A stretch of 64,000 nt of DNA from B73-G16 sp964611295 (GCA_964611295.1 CAZSWV010000004.1:1-64000), one strand, 5' to 3'. Counted from the stretch's first letter, positions 39,567 through 48,198 are shown. Notes: generated by a model from the letters alone, not told the origin. Numbers and translations are program-made.

Positions 39567-40291
39567 AGGTAAGGGGGGAATTGTTAAAGGAAGCAAGGCT
39601 TAAAAAGGGTTTAAGCGTAGAAGAGGTATCGGAGTCGATAAAGATAAGACCCCAATACCTCCGTGCTATCGAAGAAGGATTCCTACAGGATCTACCCCCT
39701 GGGATAATAGGGAAAGGGTTTGTGAAGGCCTATGCTAGGTTTTTGGGCATGGATCCAAAAGAGGTCATCTTGGAGGAAAGCCAGGAGTTACCCCTTCTGT
39801 CTTTAGAGGAACAGAGAAGGCCTAGGTCGAAAAGGCCCGGTTTGATGCTTGGCATAGCTTTACTGGTTATAGGCCTGCTTTTGGCCCTGTGGGTAGGGAG
39901 GGGCCGTAACCCTTCGAAGAGGCCAACTGCACCCTATCTCCAAAGCCTCAATCAAAGCGCTCCAGAAGGACTTGCTGACATAGATGTTGAGGATAGGACC
40001 TCACAGCAAGCCCTTGGGGGAGATGAAAAGCCCCAAGAGACCGAGGGGGTAGTTAAGGTTTACACCCTCGAGCTTAAGGCCAAAGAACTCACTTGGGTCA
40101 GGATAAAGCCCAAGGACAAGGGCAATGCCTACGAATTGCTCTTACAGCCAGGTCAAAGCCACCTTGTGGAAAGCCCTGTTGGTTTTGAACTCAAAATTGG
40201 AAACGCAGGGGGAATAGAAATTTCATTAAACGGACAACCCCTTCCCCCTTTGGGCAGAAGTGGACAAGTCCGGACCTTGAGCCTCCCTTAG
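39563..40291 (+). CDS. RodZ-like helix-turn-helix membrane protein
   Basis: N-terminal Cro/CI-type helix-turn-helix (residues 6-65; LKEARLKKGLSVEEVSESIK, YLRAIEEG), a single membrane span (about 94-111), a linker, and a C-terminal DUF4115-type beta domain. RodZ anchors MreB to the membrane and sets cell shape. Length 242 is on the short side. It is translationally coupled to era and its stop interlocks with that of nfu (TTAG shared). Confidence 0.8.
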   Translation: MKVRGELLKEARLKKGLSVEEVSESIKIRPQYLRAIEEGFLQDLPPGIIGKGFVKAYARFLGMDPKEVILEESQELPLLSLEEQRRPRSKRPGLMLGIALLVIGLLLALWVGRGRNPSKRPTAPYLQSLNQSAPEGLADIDVEDRTSQQALGGDEKPQETEGVVKVYTLELKAKELTWVRIKPKDKGNAYELLLQPGQSHLVESPVGFELKIGNAGGIEISLNGQPLPPLGRSGQVRTLSLP

Positions 40292-40506
40292 ACCGCTATT
40301 ACGTCCTTTAGGCCCGGGACCTTTTGTAAGAGTATCCTTTTTATGCCTTCCTGAAGGGTCCAGGTAGCCATAGGGCATCCCATACATGCCCCCTTTAGCC
40401 TTACTTTTGCCACACCGTCCTGCACGTCTACCAGCTCCACGTCTCCTCCGTCTGCTTGGAGCATGGGCCTTATTTCCTTAATGGCCTCTTCCACCTTTTC
40501 CTTCAT
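40288..40506 (-). CDS. NifU-like C-terminal domain protein (Nfu), Fe-S scaffold
   Basis: 72-residue Nfu domain with LQADGGDVELVDV and the cluster-binding CMGCPMA. Nfu proteins carry and deliver [4Fe-4S] clusters; this genome has many clients (POR, ferredoxins, GlcF). Preceded on the same strand, ten bases away, by a zinc-ribbon gene. Confidence 0.92.
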   Translation of the reverse strand: MKEKVEEAIKEIRPMLQADGGDVELVDVQDGVAKVRLKGACMGCPMATWTLQEGIKRILLQKVPGLKDVIAV

Positions 40507-40516
40507 CTCTTCCTCC

Positions 40517-40783
40517 TCACTGGTGGATCCTCAGGCTGAGGACCTCTTCCTTATTGTTCAATTCGATCTCTTTGCTGCCACAGACAGCGCAATTGACCAT
40601 GGCAAAGGCCAGGTCCCCTTCCATGAGCCTTATGTCTTCTAACTGTTGGAGGTACTCGTCTTCGGGTTCTCCTATGACCTCAACGAGTTCCTCCTCTTCG
40701 TCCAATTCCACTTCTAGTACCTTTTGGATGGAACACCAGACGTTGAAGCGGCTGGTGTTCCCACATTTCAAACACCGCGCCAT
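40517..40783 (-). CDS. Small double-zinc-ribbon protein
   Basis: 88 residues beginning MARCLKCGNTSRFNVWC and ending with a second Cys pair CAVCGS; the middle is strongly acidic (DEEEELVEV). ATG 40783 has GGGAGG about six bases upstream. Four Cys can bind one zinc. I do not recognise an assigned family function. Co-transcribed with nfu. Confidence 0.72.
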   Translation of the reverse strand: MARCLKCGNTSRFNVWCSIQKVLEVELDEEEELVEVIGEPEDEYLQQLEDIRLMEGDLAFAMVNCAVCGSKEIELNNKEEVLSLRIHQ

Positions 40784-40840
40784 CTTTTTCCTCCCCAGCT
40801 TCTTTATCACGGAAAGGTCCTTGACTGCAAGTTTTTAGAG

Positions 40841-40869
40841 TTGATGCCGTTCGAAAAAAGCCATAAATT
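40841..40869 (+). promoter_or_regulatory. Promoter of trmFO ending at the start codon
   Basis: TTGATG (40841-40846), 17 bases, TAAATT (40864-40869); the GTG of trmFO begins seven bases later and lacks a ribosome-binding site. A leaderless transcript is predicted. The same -35 hexamer occurs at 38391. Confidence 0.45.
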
Positions 40870-40876
40870 TAGGCAT

Positions 40877-42187
40877 GTGAAACGGGTCATAGTGATAGGT
40901 GGTGGGCTTGCAGGTTGCGAAGCAGCTTGGCAGCTGGCAAAAAGGGGCATAGAGGTGTTGCTTTACGAGATGAAGCCCAAACGCTTTTCACCTGCCCACC
41001 GTTCGCCAGCTCTGGCCGAGTTGGTGTGCAGTAACTCCTTGAAGTCAATGGAGCTTACTACTGCCCATGGCCTCCTGAAGGAGGAGATGCGGAGGCTTGA
41101 CTCCCTTATAATTGAGGAGGCCTTAAAGAGCAGGGTTCCTGCAGGTTCGGCGCTGGCTGTTGACCGTGAAGAGTTCTCAAGAAGGGTTACCGAGAGGCTT
41201 GAGTCTTTGAAGGAGGTAAAGATCATAAGGGAAGAGGTGACCTCCATACCTACTGAAGGGATCGTCATCATAGCCACAGGTCCGCTTACCTCCCCGCCCC
41301 TAAACGAAGCTATCGTGAAGCTTACCGAACGGGAGGGACTTCGCTTCTATGATGCCACAAGCCCCATCGTTACAGGGGATTCCATAGACTTCACCAAGGC
41401 CTTTAAGGCCTCTCGCTACGGCAAAGGTGGTGATGATTACGTCAATTGTCCTATGACTAAGGAGGAGTATTACCGCTTTGTGGACGAACTCCTCAAGGCC
41501 GAAAAGGTTCCCTTTAAGGACTTCGAGAAAGTGGTGCCTTATGAGGGCTGTATGCCTATAGAGGACATGGCCCAGCGAGGTCGGGACACCTTGGCCTTTG
41601 GGCCTCTTAGACCTACCGGCCTTATAGACCCCCGTACGAAGAAAAGGCCGTATGCAGTAGTTCAGCTTAGGCCTGAAAACAGGGAAGGCACCTTGTACAA
41701 CATGGTGGGATTCCAGACGAAGTTGAAATATTCGGAACAGGAACGGGTCTTTAGGCTCATTCCCGGCCTGGAAAGAGCGGAGTTTGTGCGTTATGGGAGC
41801 ATCCACCTCAACACCTTTATAGATGCCCCGAGGTTGCTTGACGAGTTCCTGCGTCTGAAGAAGGACCAGCGGATCTTCTTTGCGGGGCAGATCACGGGCG
41901 TAGAAGGCTATGTAGAGTCAGCGGCTACAGGCCTTTTGGCAGGTATTAACGTCTCGAGGATCTTGCGAGGACTTGAACCCCTTGCCCCCCCGCGGACAAC
42001 GGCCTTGGGCGCCCTTATAAGCCATGTAACCAACATCCATTCACCTGAGTACCAACCCATGGGGGTGAACTTCGGCCTTTTCCCACCCCTTGAGGACCCT
42101 CCTAAGAGTAAAGAAGAGAGAAGGGCAAAATTGGTCCAAAGGGCCTTGAAGGATTTGGAGAGTTGGATCAAGTCTCTGGAGGAGTGA
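40877..42187 (+). CDS. trmFO: Folate-dependent tRNA (uracil-54-C5) methyltransferase TrmFO
   Basis: FAD flavoprotein making m5U54 in the T-loop from methylene-THF. FAD-binding VKRVIVIGGGLAGCEAAWQLA at the N-terminus, ELVCSNSLKS, IIATGPLTS, CPMTKEEYYRFV, FGPLRPTGLIDP, and GQITGVEGYVESAATGLLAG at the second FAD site. GTG 40877 yields 436 residues, the family norm; the open frame reaches 40724 but that part lies across the opposite zinc-ribbon gene. The C-terminal region ends SPEYQPMGVNFGLFPPL. Confidence 0.93.
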   Translation: MKRVIVIGGGLAGCEAAWQLAKRGIEVLLYEMKPKRFSPAHRSPALAELVCSNSLKSMELTTAHGLLKEEMRRLDSLIIEEALKSRVPAGSALAVDREEFSRRVTERLESLKEVKIIREEVTSIPTEGIVIIATGPLTSPPLNEAIVKLTEREGLRFYDATSPIVTGDSIDFTKAFKASRYGKGGDDYVNCPMTKEEYYRFVDELLKAEKVPFKDFEKVVPYEGCMPIEDMAQRGRDTLAFGPLRPTGLIDPRTKKRPYAVVQLRPENREGTLYNMVGFQTKLKYSEQERVFRLIPGLERAEFVRYGSIHLNTFIDAPRLLDEFLRLKKDQRIFFAGQITGVEGYVESAATGLLAGINVSRILRGLEPLAPPRTTALGALISHVTNIHSPEYQPMGVNFGLFPPLEDPPKSKEERRAKLVQRALKDLESWIKSLEE

Positions 42188-42189
42188 CG

Positions 42190-43077
42190 ATGTTGGGGAT
42201 TTCCACTTCGCTTTGGACAAAGGACAAAAAGGACCTTTTGGGTCTCAAGGGATGGTTGGAGGAATTAGGGCTTTCGGCTATAGAGTTGGACTTCAGGGTC
42301 ACAGCGGAGCAACTGGAAAAGATAAAGCCTTCTTTGGATTCCGAGATAAAGGTCATAAGCGTACACAACTTTTGCCCGGTTCCAGATGGAGTTAGGCCGG
42401 AAAAGGCCTCTGGGGACCTGTTCAACCTGGCCTCCTTGGATTGGGAAGAGCGCAGGTTGGCCATCCGTTATACCATAAGGACCATAGAACTTGCCCACGA
42501 GCTTGAGGCCGAGGTGGTGGTCCTGCATCTAGGGTTTGTCGTTTTGGAGGGCCTAAAGGCCGGTTTTTACCGTGAGGGTGTCTTAGAAGGGGAGAAGAGG
42601 GACGAGTTCTTAAAGGAAAGGGAGAAAAAGGCCCCAAAGCACCTTGACGCCCTCTTTTTAGCCCTCGAACCCATAGCCAAAAGGGCTGAAGCCCTAGGGG
42701 TGGTTCTAGGCATAGAGAACCGCAATTTCCCGCACGAGATACCTTCAATGGAGGAAATAGGTTTGGTCCTTGAGGCCTTCGAAGGGGCTCCTTTCGCTTA
42801 CTGGCATGACGTGGGACATGCCCACGTGCTTGAATGTCTTGGCTTCCTCAAGCAGAAAGAACTCCTTGAACGCTACAAGGACCATCTGATCGGCATACAC
42901 CTCCACGACGCAAGGGGGCTCAAGGATCACTTACCCTTGGGCAAAGGCGAGGTGGACTTACAGGTCTTAAGGCCCTTTTTAACTCAGACTCAAAAGGTCC
43001 TCGAAGTCCATCCCCCTGTGGAGAAAGAAGAACTCAAAGAGGGTTTATCCTACCTTCGGGATACAGGTCTCCTCTGA
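42190..43077 (+). CDS. Xylose-isomerase-like TIM-barrel protein (sugar phosphate isomerase/epimerase family)
   Basis: 295 residues. TIM-barrel of the AP_endonuc_2 superfamily: VISVHNFCPVPDG, VVLHLGFV, LGIENRNFPHEIPS, YWHDVGHAHVLE, GIHLHDARGLKDHLPLGKGEVD. Metal-ligand Glu, Asp/His and His residues of the family are present. The sugar or inositol-like substrate is unknown. ATG 42190 has GGAGGAG five bases upstream. It starts two bases after trmFO. Confidence 0.82.
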   Translation: MLGISTSLWTKDKKDLLGLKGWLEELGLSAIELDFRVTAEQLEKIKPSLDSEIKVISVHNFCPVPDGVRPEKASGDLFNLASLDWEERRLAIRYTIRTIELAHELEAEVVVLHLGFVVLEGLKAGFYREGVLEGEKRDEFLKEREKKAPKHLDALFLALEPIAKRAEALGVVLGIENRNFPHEIPSMEEIGLVLEAFEGAPFAYWHDVGHAHVLECLGFLKQKELLERYKDHLIGIHLHDARGLKDHLPLGKGEVDLQVLRPFLTQTQKVLEVHPPVEKEELKEGLSYLRDTGLL

Positions 43078-43089
43078 AGGCGCTACCCT

Positions 43090-43956
43090 ATGGAAGAACT
43101 CCTAACTGCCAAAGAGGTAGCTAAACTTTTGAGGGTCAATGAGAAAAAGGTCTACGAACTCATAAGGAAGGAAGGGATCCCTTCTGTAAGGGTATCAGGT
43201 AAGTGGCTTTTTCCGAAGAAGGAGCTTATGGGATGGTTGAAAGAGAGGGTAGAACTCGGAAGGGACCTGCTTCTTGTCGGGAGCGATGACCCTTTGATCA
43301 TGAGGTTCCTCGGGGAATACGCCCGAAAGAAGGACTTTCAATCGGTGATCTTTTACAGTGCCATAGGCAGTGAAGCAGGGCTTAGGTGTCTTCGGGAAGG
43401 AAAGGCAGACGGGTGCTGTTGCCATATGCTTGATGTGGAAAGCGGGGAATACAACATCCCTTTCTTGAAACGTAGCTTTCCAGAAGGGGCAGTAGTGGCT
43501 ATTGTCCTTTGGTACAGGAGGCAAGGGTTGATCCTTAAAAAGGGAAACCCCTTGGGCATAAAGGGCTTAAAAGACGTCCAAACAAAGGGTGCCCGTTTCG
43601 TGAACCGCAAACCAGGATCCGGGACGCGGCTTTTGGTGGATTGGGTCTTGAGCCAAGAGGGGATAAGGCCAGAGGAACTGAGGGGATACCATGAGGAGGC
43701 TTCTTCCCACCTTGAGGTGGCCTTGCGGATACTCTTAGGAGAAGCCGATGTCGGGATAGGGATTGAATATGTAGCACACCTCTTTGGCCTGGACTTCCTC
43801 CCCCTTAGAGAAGAGCGCTTCGACCTTGTGTTATCCGAAAAGGTATGGGGTACAAGGAAGGTGAAGGACTTTTTGGACTTTGTCCTACAGAGTCAGAAGA
43901 CACTTTCTTTGCCCGGCTACAGTTTCAGGGACTTGGGGAAGGTCATCTTGGTCTAA
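43090..43956 (+). CDS. Excisionase-type HTH fused to a periplasmic-binding-like sensor domain (molybdate/tungstate-type regulator)
   Basis: One-component regulator. Residues 1-55 are a MerR/excisionase helix-turn-helix (LTAKEVAKLLRVNEKKVYELIRK). Residues 60-288 are a PBP-like domain (PF12727 type) with VNRKPGSGTRLLVDW, GYHEEASSHLEVA, GEADVGIGIEY, LDFLPLREERFDLVL. Such proteins are thought to sense oxyanions or molybdopterin-related ligands and often control mod/tup genes. The GSGT loop resembles the one in TupA at the window start. Direct control of tupABC is inference only. Confidence 0.82.
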   Translation: MEELLTAKEVAKLLRVNEKKVYELIRKEGIPSVRVSGKWLFPKKELMGWLKERVELGRDLLLVGSDDPLIMRFLGEYARKKDFQSVIFYSAIGSEAGLRCLREGKADGCCCHMLDVESGEYNIPFLKRSFPEGAVVAIVLWYRRQGLILKKGNPLGIKGLKDVQTKGARFVNRKPGSGTRLLVDWVLSQEGIRPEELRGYHEEASSHLEVALRILLGEADVGIGIEYVAHLFGLDFLPLREERFDLVLSEKVWGTRKVKDFLDFVLQSQKTLSLPGYSFRDLGKVILV

Positions 43957-43961
43957 TGGCC

Positions 43962-44867
43962 TTATAACCAGGGCTTACGCTCCAAGACAGGTCCCCTTTG
44001 GGCCATCTCGAGGAGTTCCTTTATGTAATTGGGCAACAAGAAGGAGGCCCTGTGTACTTCGGGGTTGTAGTACTTAAGCCTACCAGGGGGTGTCCACCAC
44101 CCTTCAGGGAGTTCCTTTTTGAAGAACTCGGGCGAAGGGGAGGCGAAGGCAAGGGCCCAGTCCGAACTTACGTAAAAAGGAGCAGCCACAAGCAAAGGGC
44201 TGACACAGGGGAAGACCTTCATGAGGTTATGGAACCCCTTTACGAAGACTTCAGGCATGAAGAAGGGAGAGGCCATTTGCTGGATGATAACACCCCGTGG
44301 ACCCAGTACCTTTTTACATGCCTGGTAAAACTCCTGGCTTATGAGGGGCTCAGCTACACCATAAGGATCGGTGGAGTCTATGATGATCACGTCATAACTT
44401 GACGCAGGGCTTTCCATGACAAAGCGTACTCCATCCCCTATGACCACTTCCACCCTTGGGTCATCCAAGCTCTTGGAGATCTCGGGGAAGTGCTTGCGGC
44501 AGACCTCTATCACCATCTCGTCTATTTCCACTAGGGTGACCTTTTGTATACGGGGATACTTGAGGACCTCCCTGACCACCCCTCCGTCGCCTCCACCTAT
44601 CACTAAAACCCTTGTGGCCTCCCGGTGAGCTGCCAAAGGTATGTGGGATATCATTTCGTGGTAGACGAACTCCGAGTCCTCGGTGAGCATCATGTAATGG
44701 TCGATGAAGAGCATCTTGCCGTGTTCTTTGGTGCGTATGACGTCTATCTGTTGGTAAGGCGAACGGATACTGGCCAGGTACTCTTCGTAGATGTAAACGG
44801 CCCCATAGCTCGGGTCGTGTTCCTCGTAAAAGACGTTCTCCTTTTCCAAAAGCTTCGGGTCAATCAC
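43962..44867 (-). CDS. speE: Spermidine synthase (polyamine aminopropyltransferase)
   Basis: Transfers aminopropyl from decarboxylated SAM to putrescine or longer polyamines. Conserved: YQQIDVIRTKEHGKMLFID, VYHEMISHIPL, VLVIGGGDGGVVREVLK, VEIDEMVIEVCRKHFPE, VIIIDSTDP. Length 301. GTG start, no ribosome-binding site, with a good promoter immediately upstream. Long or branched polyamines are typical in thermophiles. No SAM decarboxylase gene is in the window. Confidence 0.93.
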   Translation of the reverse strand: MIDPKLLEKENVFYEEHDPSYGAVYIYEEYLASIRSPYQQIDVIRTKEHGKMLFIDHYMMLTEDSEFVYHEMISHIPLAAHREATRVLVIGGGDGGVVREVLKYPRIQKVTLVEIDEMVIEVCRKHFPEISKSLDDPRVEVVIGDGVRFVMESPASSYDVIIIDSTDPYGVAEPLISQEFYQACKKVLGPRGVIIQQMASPFFMPEVFVKGFHNLMKVFPCVSPLLVAAPFYVSSDWALAFASPSPEFFKKELPEGWWTPPGRLKYYNPEVHRASFLLPNYIKELLEMAQRGPVLERKPWL

Positions 44868-44876
44868 GTCAAAGGG

Positions 44877-44938
44877 AAATTACTCTACGTGCTCCATGGC
44901 TGTCAAGGCTTGAAAGGGACCCAGGCGTGTGGTTGAAT
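44877..44938. promoter_or_regulatory. Back-to-back promoters of speE and gdt1
   Basis: Minus strand: TTGACA (plus 44901-44906), 18 bases, TAATTT (plus 44877-44882), nine bases before the speE GTG. Plus strand: TTGAAA (44910-44915), 17 bases, TTGAAT (44933-44938), six bases before the ATG at 44945. Neither gene has a ribosome-binding site, so both are predicted to be leaderless. Confidence 0.5.
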
Positions 44939-44944
44939 TTGGGC

Positions 44945-45214
44945 ATGTGGAAGGCCTTCCTCCTCGTATTTGCCTCGGTCTTTTTGGCGGAAATAGGCGA
45001 TAAGACCCAAATAGCCACCTTTACTTATGCCACCCGGAAGGAGTTTCCCCCTTGGGCGGTCTTCGGAGGTGCCTCCTTGGCCCTTTTGGCCTCAACGGCG
45101 GTGGCCTTCTTTGTAGGTCACAAGGTAGGCACCATACTTCCGGTAAAGGTAATAAGGGTCACCTCAGGGTTGATCTTCATCCTCATGGGCATTTGGTGTA
45201 TCCTGAGGAGCTGA
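44945..45214 (+). CDS. Half-size TMEM165/GDT1-family transporter (UPF0016)
   Basis: 89 residues with three hydrophobic segments and the signature AEIGDKTQIATF near residue 15. Full-length family members have two such repeats and exchange Mn2+ or Ca2+ for protons. Single-repeat bacterial forms must pair, either with themselves or with a second half; no second half follows here. It is followed by a PAP2 gene whose ribosome-binding site lies in its 3' end. Confidence 0.85.
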   Translation: MWKAFLLVFASVFLAEIGDKTQIATFTYATRKEFPPWAVFGGASLALLASTAVAFFVGHKVGTILPVKVIRVTSGLIFILMGIWCILRS

Positions 45215-45216
45215 AT

Positions 45217-45777
45217 TTGTCCCTTGATTTGCTATTGCTCAAGCTCCTTAACTTGAAATTGGCCCATCCTTTCTTTGATCCCTTGATGAAGGGGATTTCA
45301 GAGCTTAAGTATTGGTGGCCTGTATTTACAGGGCTCTCCTTTTTGATTCTTTGGAGAAAAGGGAGAGAAGCCCCTGTTATAATAGGCCTTACGCTCGTAT
45401 GTTATATGCTAAGCGAGTTTATAAGCTATGACCTCGTTAAGCCCTTTTTCAGAAGGGAGAGGCCATGTCAGGTGCTACCTTGGGTGAGGCTTGTCATGTC
45501 GTTTTGCCCTAAATCACCGTCCTTTCCTTCTACCCATGTAGCCAATAGCTTTTCAGTTGCCTTTTTCTTAAGCTTTTACTTTCCAAAGGCGAGGGCGCTG
45601 TTTTTGGGTGTAGCAGCCTTGGTGGGTGTCTCCCGCATATACTTAGGGGTCCATTACCCTTCGGATGTCCTTGGAGGCGCCCTTATAGGCATGGGGATTT
45701 CATGGACCATCAGGTATTTGTACGAAGGGGTGAAACGGTGGGCGAAAAGGAAGTCCTCAAGGCCTTGCGGGACATAG
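45217..45777 (+). CDS. PAP2-superfamily membrane phosphatase
   Basis: 186 residues, five or six hydrophobic segments. The three phosphatase motifs are present: KPFFRRERP, PSFPSTHVANSFS and GVSRIYLGVHYPSDVLGG (catalytic His in the last two). Likely dephosphorylates undecaprenyl diphosphate or a lipid phosphate, at the periplasmic face. TTG 45217 has GAGGAG seven bases upstream; the open frame to 45052 overlaps gdt1 and is not used. Confidence 0.87.
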   Translation: MSLDLLLLKLLNLKLAHPFFDPLMKGISELKYWWPVFTGLSFLILWRKGREAPVIIGLTLVCYMLSEFISYDLVKPFFRRERPCQVLPWVRLVMSFCPKSPSFPSTHVANSFSVAFFLSFYFPKARALFLGVAALVGVSRIYLGVHYPSDVLGGALIGMGISWTIRYLYEGVKRWAKRKSSRPCGT

Positions 45778-47129
45778 TAGGAAAAGAGAGGATCTTGATA
45801 GAGGAAGTGGACCTTGTGCCCTATTCGAGGGATGCTAACGTTAAGGGTCTTCTTCCCCTTGCAGTGGTCTTCCCGAAGACTACCGAAGAAGTCAAGGAAA
45901 TAGTCAAGGTCGCCATGAGGGATCGTGTCCCCCTTTTCCCCCGTGGTTCTGGAACTGGGATGACCGGAGGGGCAGTCCCCACGGAAAAGGGGATCGTGGT
46001 CTGTACGGTGGAGATGAACCAAATAAAGGAAATCTCATGGGAAGACGGTCTTGCTGTAGTCGAGCCTGGTGTTATAAACGAGAGACTACAGCGTGAGGCT
46101 GTGCGTCATGGGCTTTTCTTCCCCCCTGATCCCTCCAGTTACATGTACTCGACAATAGGGGGCAATGTAGCCGAAAACGCAGGAGGTCCAAGGGCGGTCC
46201 GCTATGGGGTAACCAGGGACTACGTCCTGGGATTGGAAGTGGTCATCGGCACGGGGGAGGTCCTAAGGACAGGCACAAGGGCTGTAAAGGACGTAGTGGG
46301 GTATGACTTGACGGGGCTCCTTGTCGGTTCAGAGGGCACCCTGGGGATCTTTACCGAGATAACCTTAAAGCTCTTGCCGCTTCCAGAGGCATGGGGGACA
46401 GTACTTGGTTTTTTCAGTTCCATGGAAGGGGCCTTAAAAGCGGTCCTAGGGCTCTTCGAAAGGCACCTTTTGCCTTCCGCAATTGAGTTCATGGACGGTC
46501 CATCCATAAGGTGCGCCAGGGCCTTCCTTGGGGTCGATATGCCGGAGGCTGAAGCCCTTTTGATCGTAGAGCTCGGAGGTGACACCAAAGTCCTCCAAGA
46601 GGAGACAAAAAAGGTCCAAGAGGTATTTGAACACAGAGGGGCCATAGACGTCGTCTATGCCAGGGATTTTCAACAAAGTGAGGGGATATGGCGCATAAGG
46701 CGGTGTCTTTCACAAGCCAGCTACGCCCTTGGACCTGTCAAGGTAAACGAAGACGTGGTAGTCCCACGTGGTAAATTACCTTTTGCAGTAGAGGAGATCC
46801 ACAGGATTGCAGAACGTAACAAGGTCCACGTGCTTTGCTTTGGCCACGTGGGAGATGGGAACATCCACGTGAACTTCATGGTGGGGCACTCAGAAGAGGA
46901 AAGGGAAAGGGCTGAAAAGGCCGTAGAAGAGCTCTTCGAACTTGTGGTATCCCTCGGAGGTAGCCTTTCAGGGGAACATGGCGTTGGGGTTTCCAAATTG
47001 CCTTACATACAAAAACAGCTTTCTCCCACCTCCTTGAGGCTCATGGCAGATATAAAGAAGGCCTTTGACCCTTTGGGGATCTTAAATCCCGGAAAAGGTA
47101 TACGCTCAATTCTTGAGCACCACTTTTAA
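45738..47129 (+). CDS. glcD: FAD-linked oxidase, GlcD-like subunit of a glycolate/lactate-type dehydrogenase
   Basis: FAD-binding PCMH domain with VPLFPRGSGTGMTGGAVP, GLFFPPDPSSYMYSTIGG and VGSEGTLGIFTEI; C-terminal FAD-oxidase domain with CFGHVGDGNIHVNFM and LSGEHGVGVSKL. About 463 residues. GTG 45738 has GAAGGGG seven bases upstream; ATG 45702 is the alternative. Oxidises a 2-hydroxyacid; electrons probably go to the GlcF-like protein at 19590. It overlaps PAP2 by 40 bases and the convergent dehydrogenase by 24. Confidence 0.87.
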   Translation: MGEKEVLKALRDIVGKERILIEEVDLVPYSRDANVKGLLPLAVVFPKTTEEVKEIVKVAMRDRVPLFPRGSGTGMTGGAVPTEKGIVVCTVEMNQIKEISWEDGLAVVEPGVINERLQREAVRHGLFFPPDPSSYMYSTIGGNVAENAGGPRAVRYGVTRDYVLGLEVVIGTGEVLRTGTRAVKDVVGYDLTGLLVGSEGTLGIFTEITLKLLPLPEAWGTVLGFFSSMEGALKAVLGLFERHLLPSAIEFMDGPSIRCARAFLGVDMPEAEALLIVELGGDTKVLQEETKKVQEVFEHRGAIDVVYARDFQQSEGIWRIRRCLSQASYALGPVKVNEDVVVPRGKLPFAVEEIHRIAERNKVHVLCFGHVGDGNIHVNFMVGHSEEERERAEKAVEELFELVVSLGGSLSGEHGVGVSKLPYIQKQLSPTSLRLMADIKKAFDPLGILNPGKGIRSILEHHF

Positions 47130-48131
47130 GCAGCTGTCTCTTTCGGTCTCGAAGACCCTATAGGCTTCTATAGCTTTATCCAAGGGGAAGGTGTGGGTTA
47201 TGATCTTAGAAAGGCTTATCCTCCTCGACTCCACTAGTCCCAAAAGGTTACCCATCCATCCTAAGTAGCCTAATCCCATCTTCACGGTGACCCCGTACTG
47301 CGAATACTTGTCGATGGGGAATTCCACAGGCTTCCCGAAGACCCCTACTACCGATACCACTCCACCTCTCCTTACTGACCTCAAGGCGTTTTGAAAGGCC
47401 GAAGGGGATCCTGTGGCCTCTATCACTGCATCAGCCCCCATACCCTTTGTGCGTTCCCTTATGATCTGTACAGGATCGTGTTTGTTGGCATCCAGAGCCA
47501 AGGCCCCGAACTCCTCGGCAAGGCGGAGCCTGAAGGGAACCACGTCCACTGCGATGACCTCTTTTGGACCGAACAAAAAGCAGGATATCACTGCCCCTAT
47601 TCCTATAGGGCCACAGCCGAAAACCGCCACTACGTCCCCTGGGGTTATCTCGGCCTGTTTGGCCCCATGGAAACCGGTCTGAAGTACATCACCTATAAGG
47701 ACCGCTTCCTCATCCGGTACGTCCTCGGGGACCTTTACCAAGCAGTTTTCCGCATAAACCAAACGCATGAATTCGGCATGACTCCCGTTCAAACTGTAGC
47801 CGTAAACGCCTCCCTTCAGGCAATACTGAGGGGCCCCCTTGCGGCAGTAAAAACAACGTCCACACCAAAAGGCCGGCCCGCCTATGACGCGGTCCCCTAC
47901 CCTTAAGTCCCTAATGGCCTCGCCCACCTCTACGATCCTCCCCACATACTCATGTCCGAGAATGACCGAAGGATCTACACGGGGTATGACGCGTTCCTTT
48001 ATGTGGAGATCGCTACCACAAATGGCCGAAGTCGTAACCTTTATAACCACATCGGTGGGATTGACCACCCTTGGTTCAGGTACCTGTCGTAATGCCACTG
48101 TGCCTTTTTCTGGAGTGAAAAGGGCGATCAC
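47106..48131 (-). CDS. Zinc-dependent alcohol dehydrogenase, medium-chain family
   Basis: MDR-family oxidoreductase. Catalytic-zinc region ICGSDLH and GHEYVGRIVEVG; structural-zinc Cys in the FWCGRCFYCRKGAPQYC loop; Rossmann VAVFGCGPIGIGAVI and IAVDVVPFRLRLAEEFGA (Asp in VDV suggests NAD preference). Length 341. Resembles threonine/sorbitol/formaldehyde-type dehydrogenases; substrate not determined. GTG start. Convergent with glcD and divergent from the Dsb-like gene. Confidence 0.87.
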   Translation of the reverse strand: MIALFTPEKGTVALRQVPEPRVVNPTDVVIKVTTSAICGSDLHIKERVIPRVDPSVILGHEYVGRIVEVGEAIRDLRVGDRVIGGPAFWCGRCFYCRKGAPQYCLKGGVYGYSLNGSHAEFMRLVYAENCLVKVPEDVPDEEAVLIGDVLQTGFHGAKQAEITPGDVVAVFGCGPIGIGAVISCFLFGPKEVIAVDVVPFRLRLAEEFGALALDANKHDPVQIIRERTKGMGADAVIEATGSPSAFQNALRSVRRGGVVSVVGVFGKPVEFPIDKYSQYGVTVKMGLGYLGWMGNLLGLVESRRISLSKIITHTFPLDKAIEAYRVFETERDSCLKVVLKN

Positions 48132-48161
48132 GGCCTTTGCTCCATGGCCATTTTAAAACCT

Positions 48162-48189
48162 TTGCCTTCACCTTGAAAAGTGTTATCTT
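48162..48189 (+). promoter_or_regulatory. Promoter of the Dsb-like gene
   Basis: TTGCCT (48162-48167), 16 bases, TATCTT (48184-48189), nine bases before the ATG at 48199; no ribosome-binding site. The -10 is identical to the one predicted for the Ski2-like helicase. Confidence 0.35.
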
Positions 48190-48198
48190 CTATGCCAA

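Noticed and set aside
40724..40876. Upstream extension of TrmFO
   Set aside because: Lies opposite the zinc-ribbon gene, and the FAD-binding fold begins right after GTG 40877, the family's normal start.
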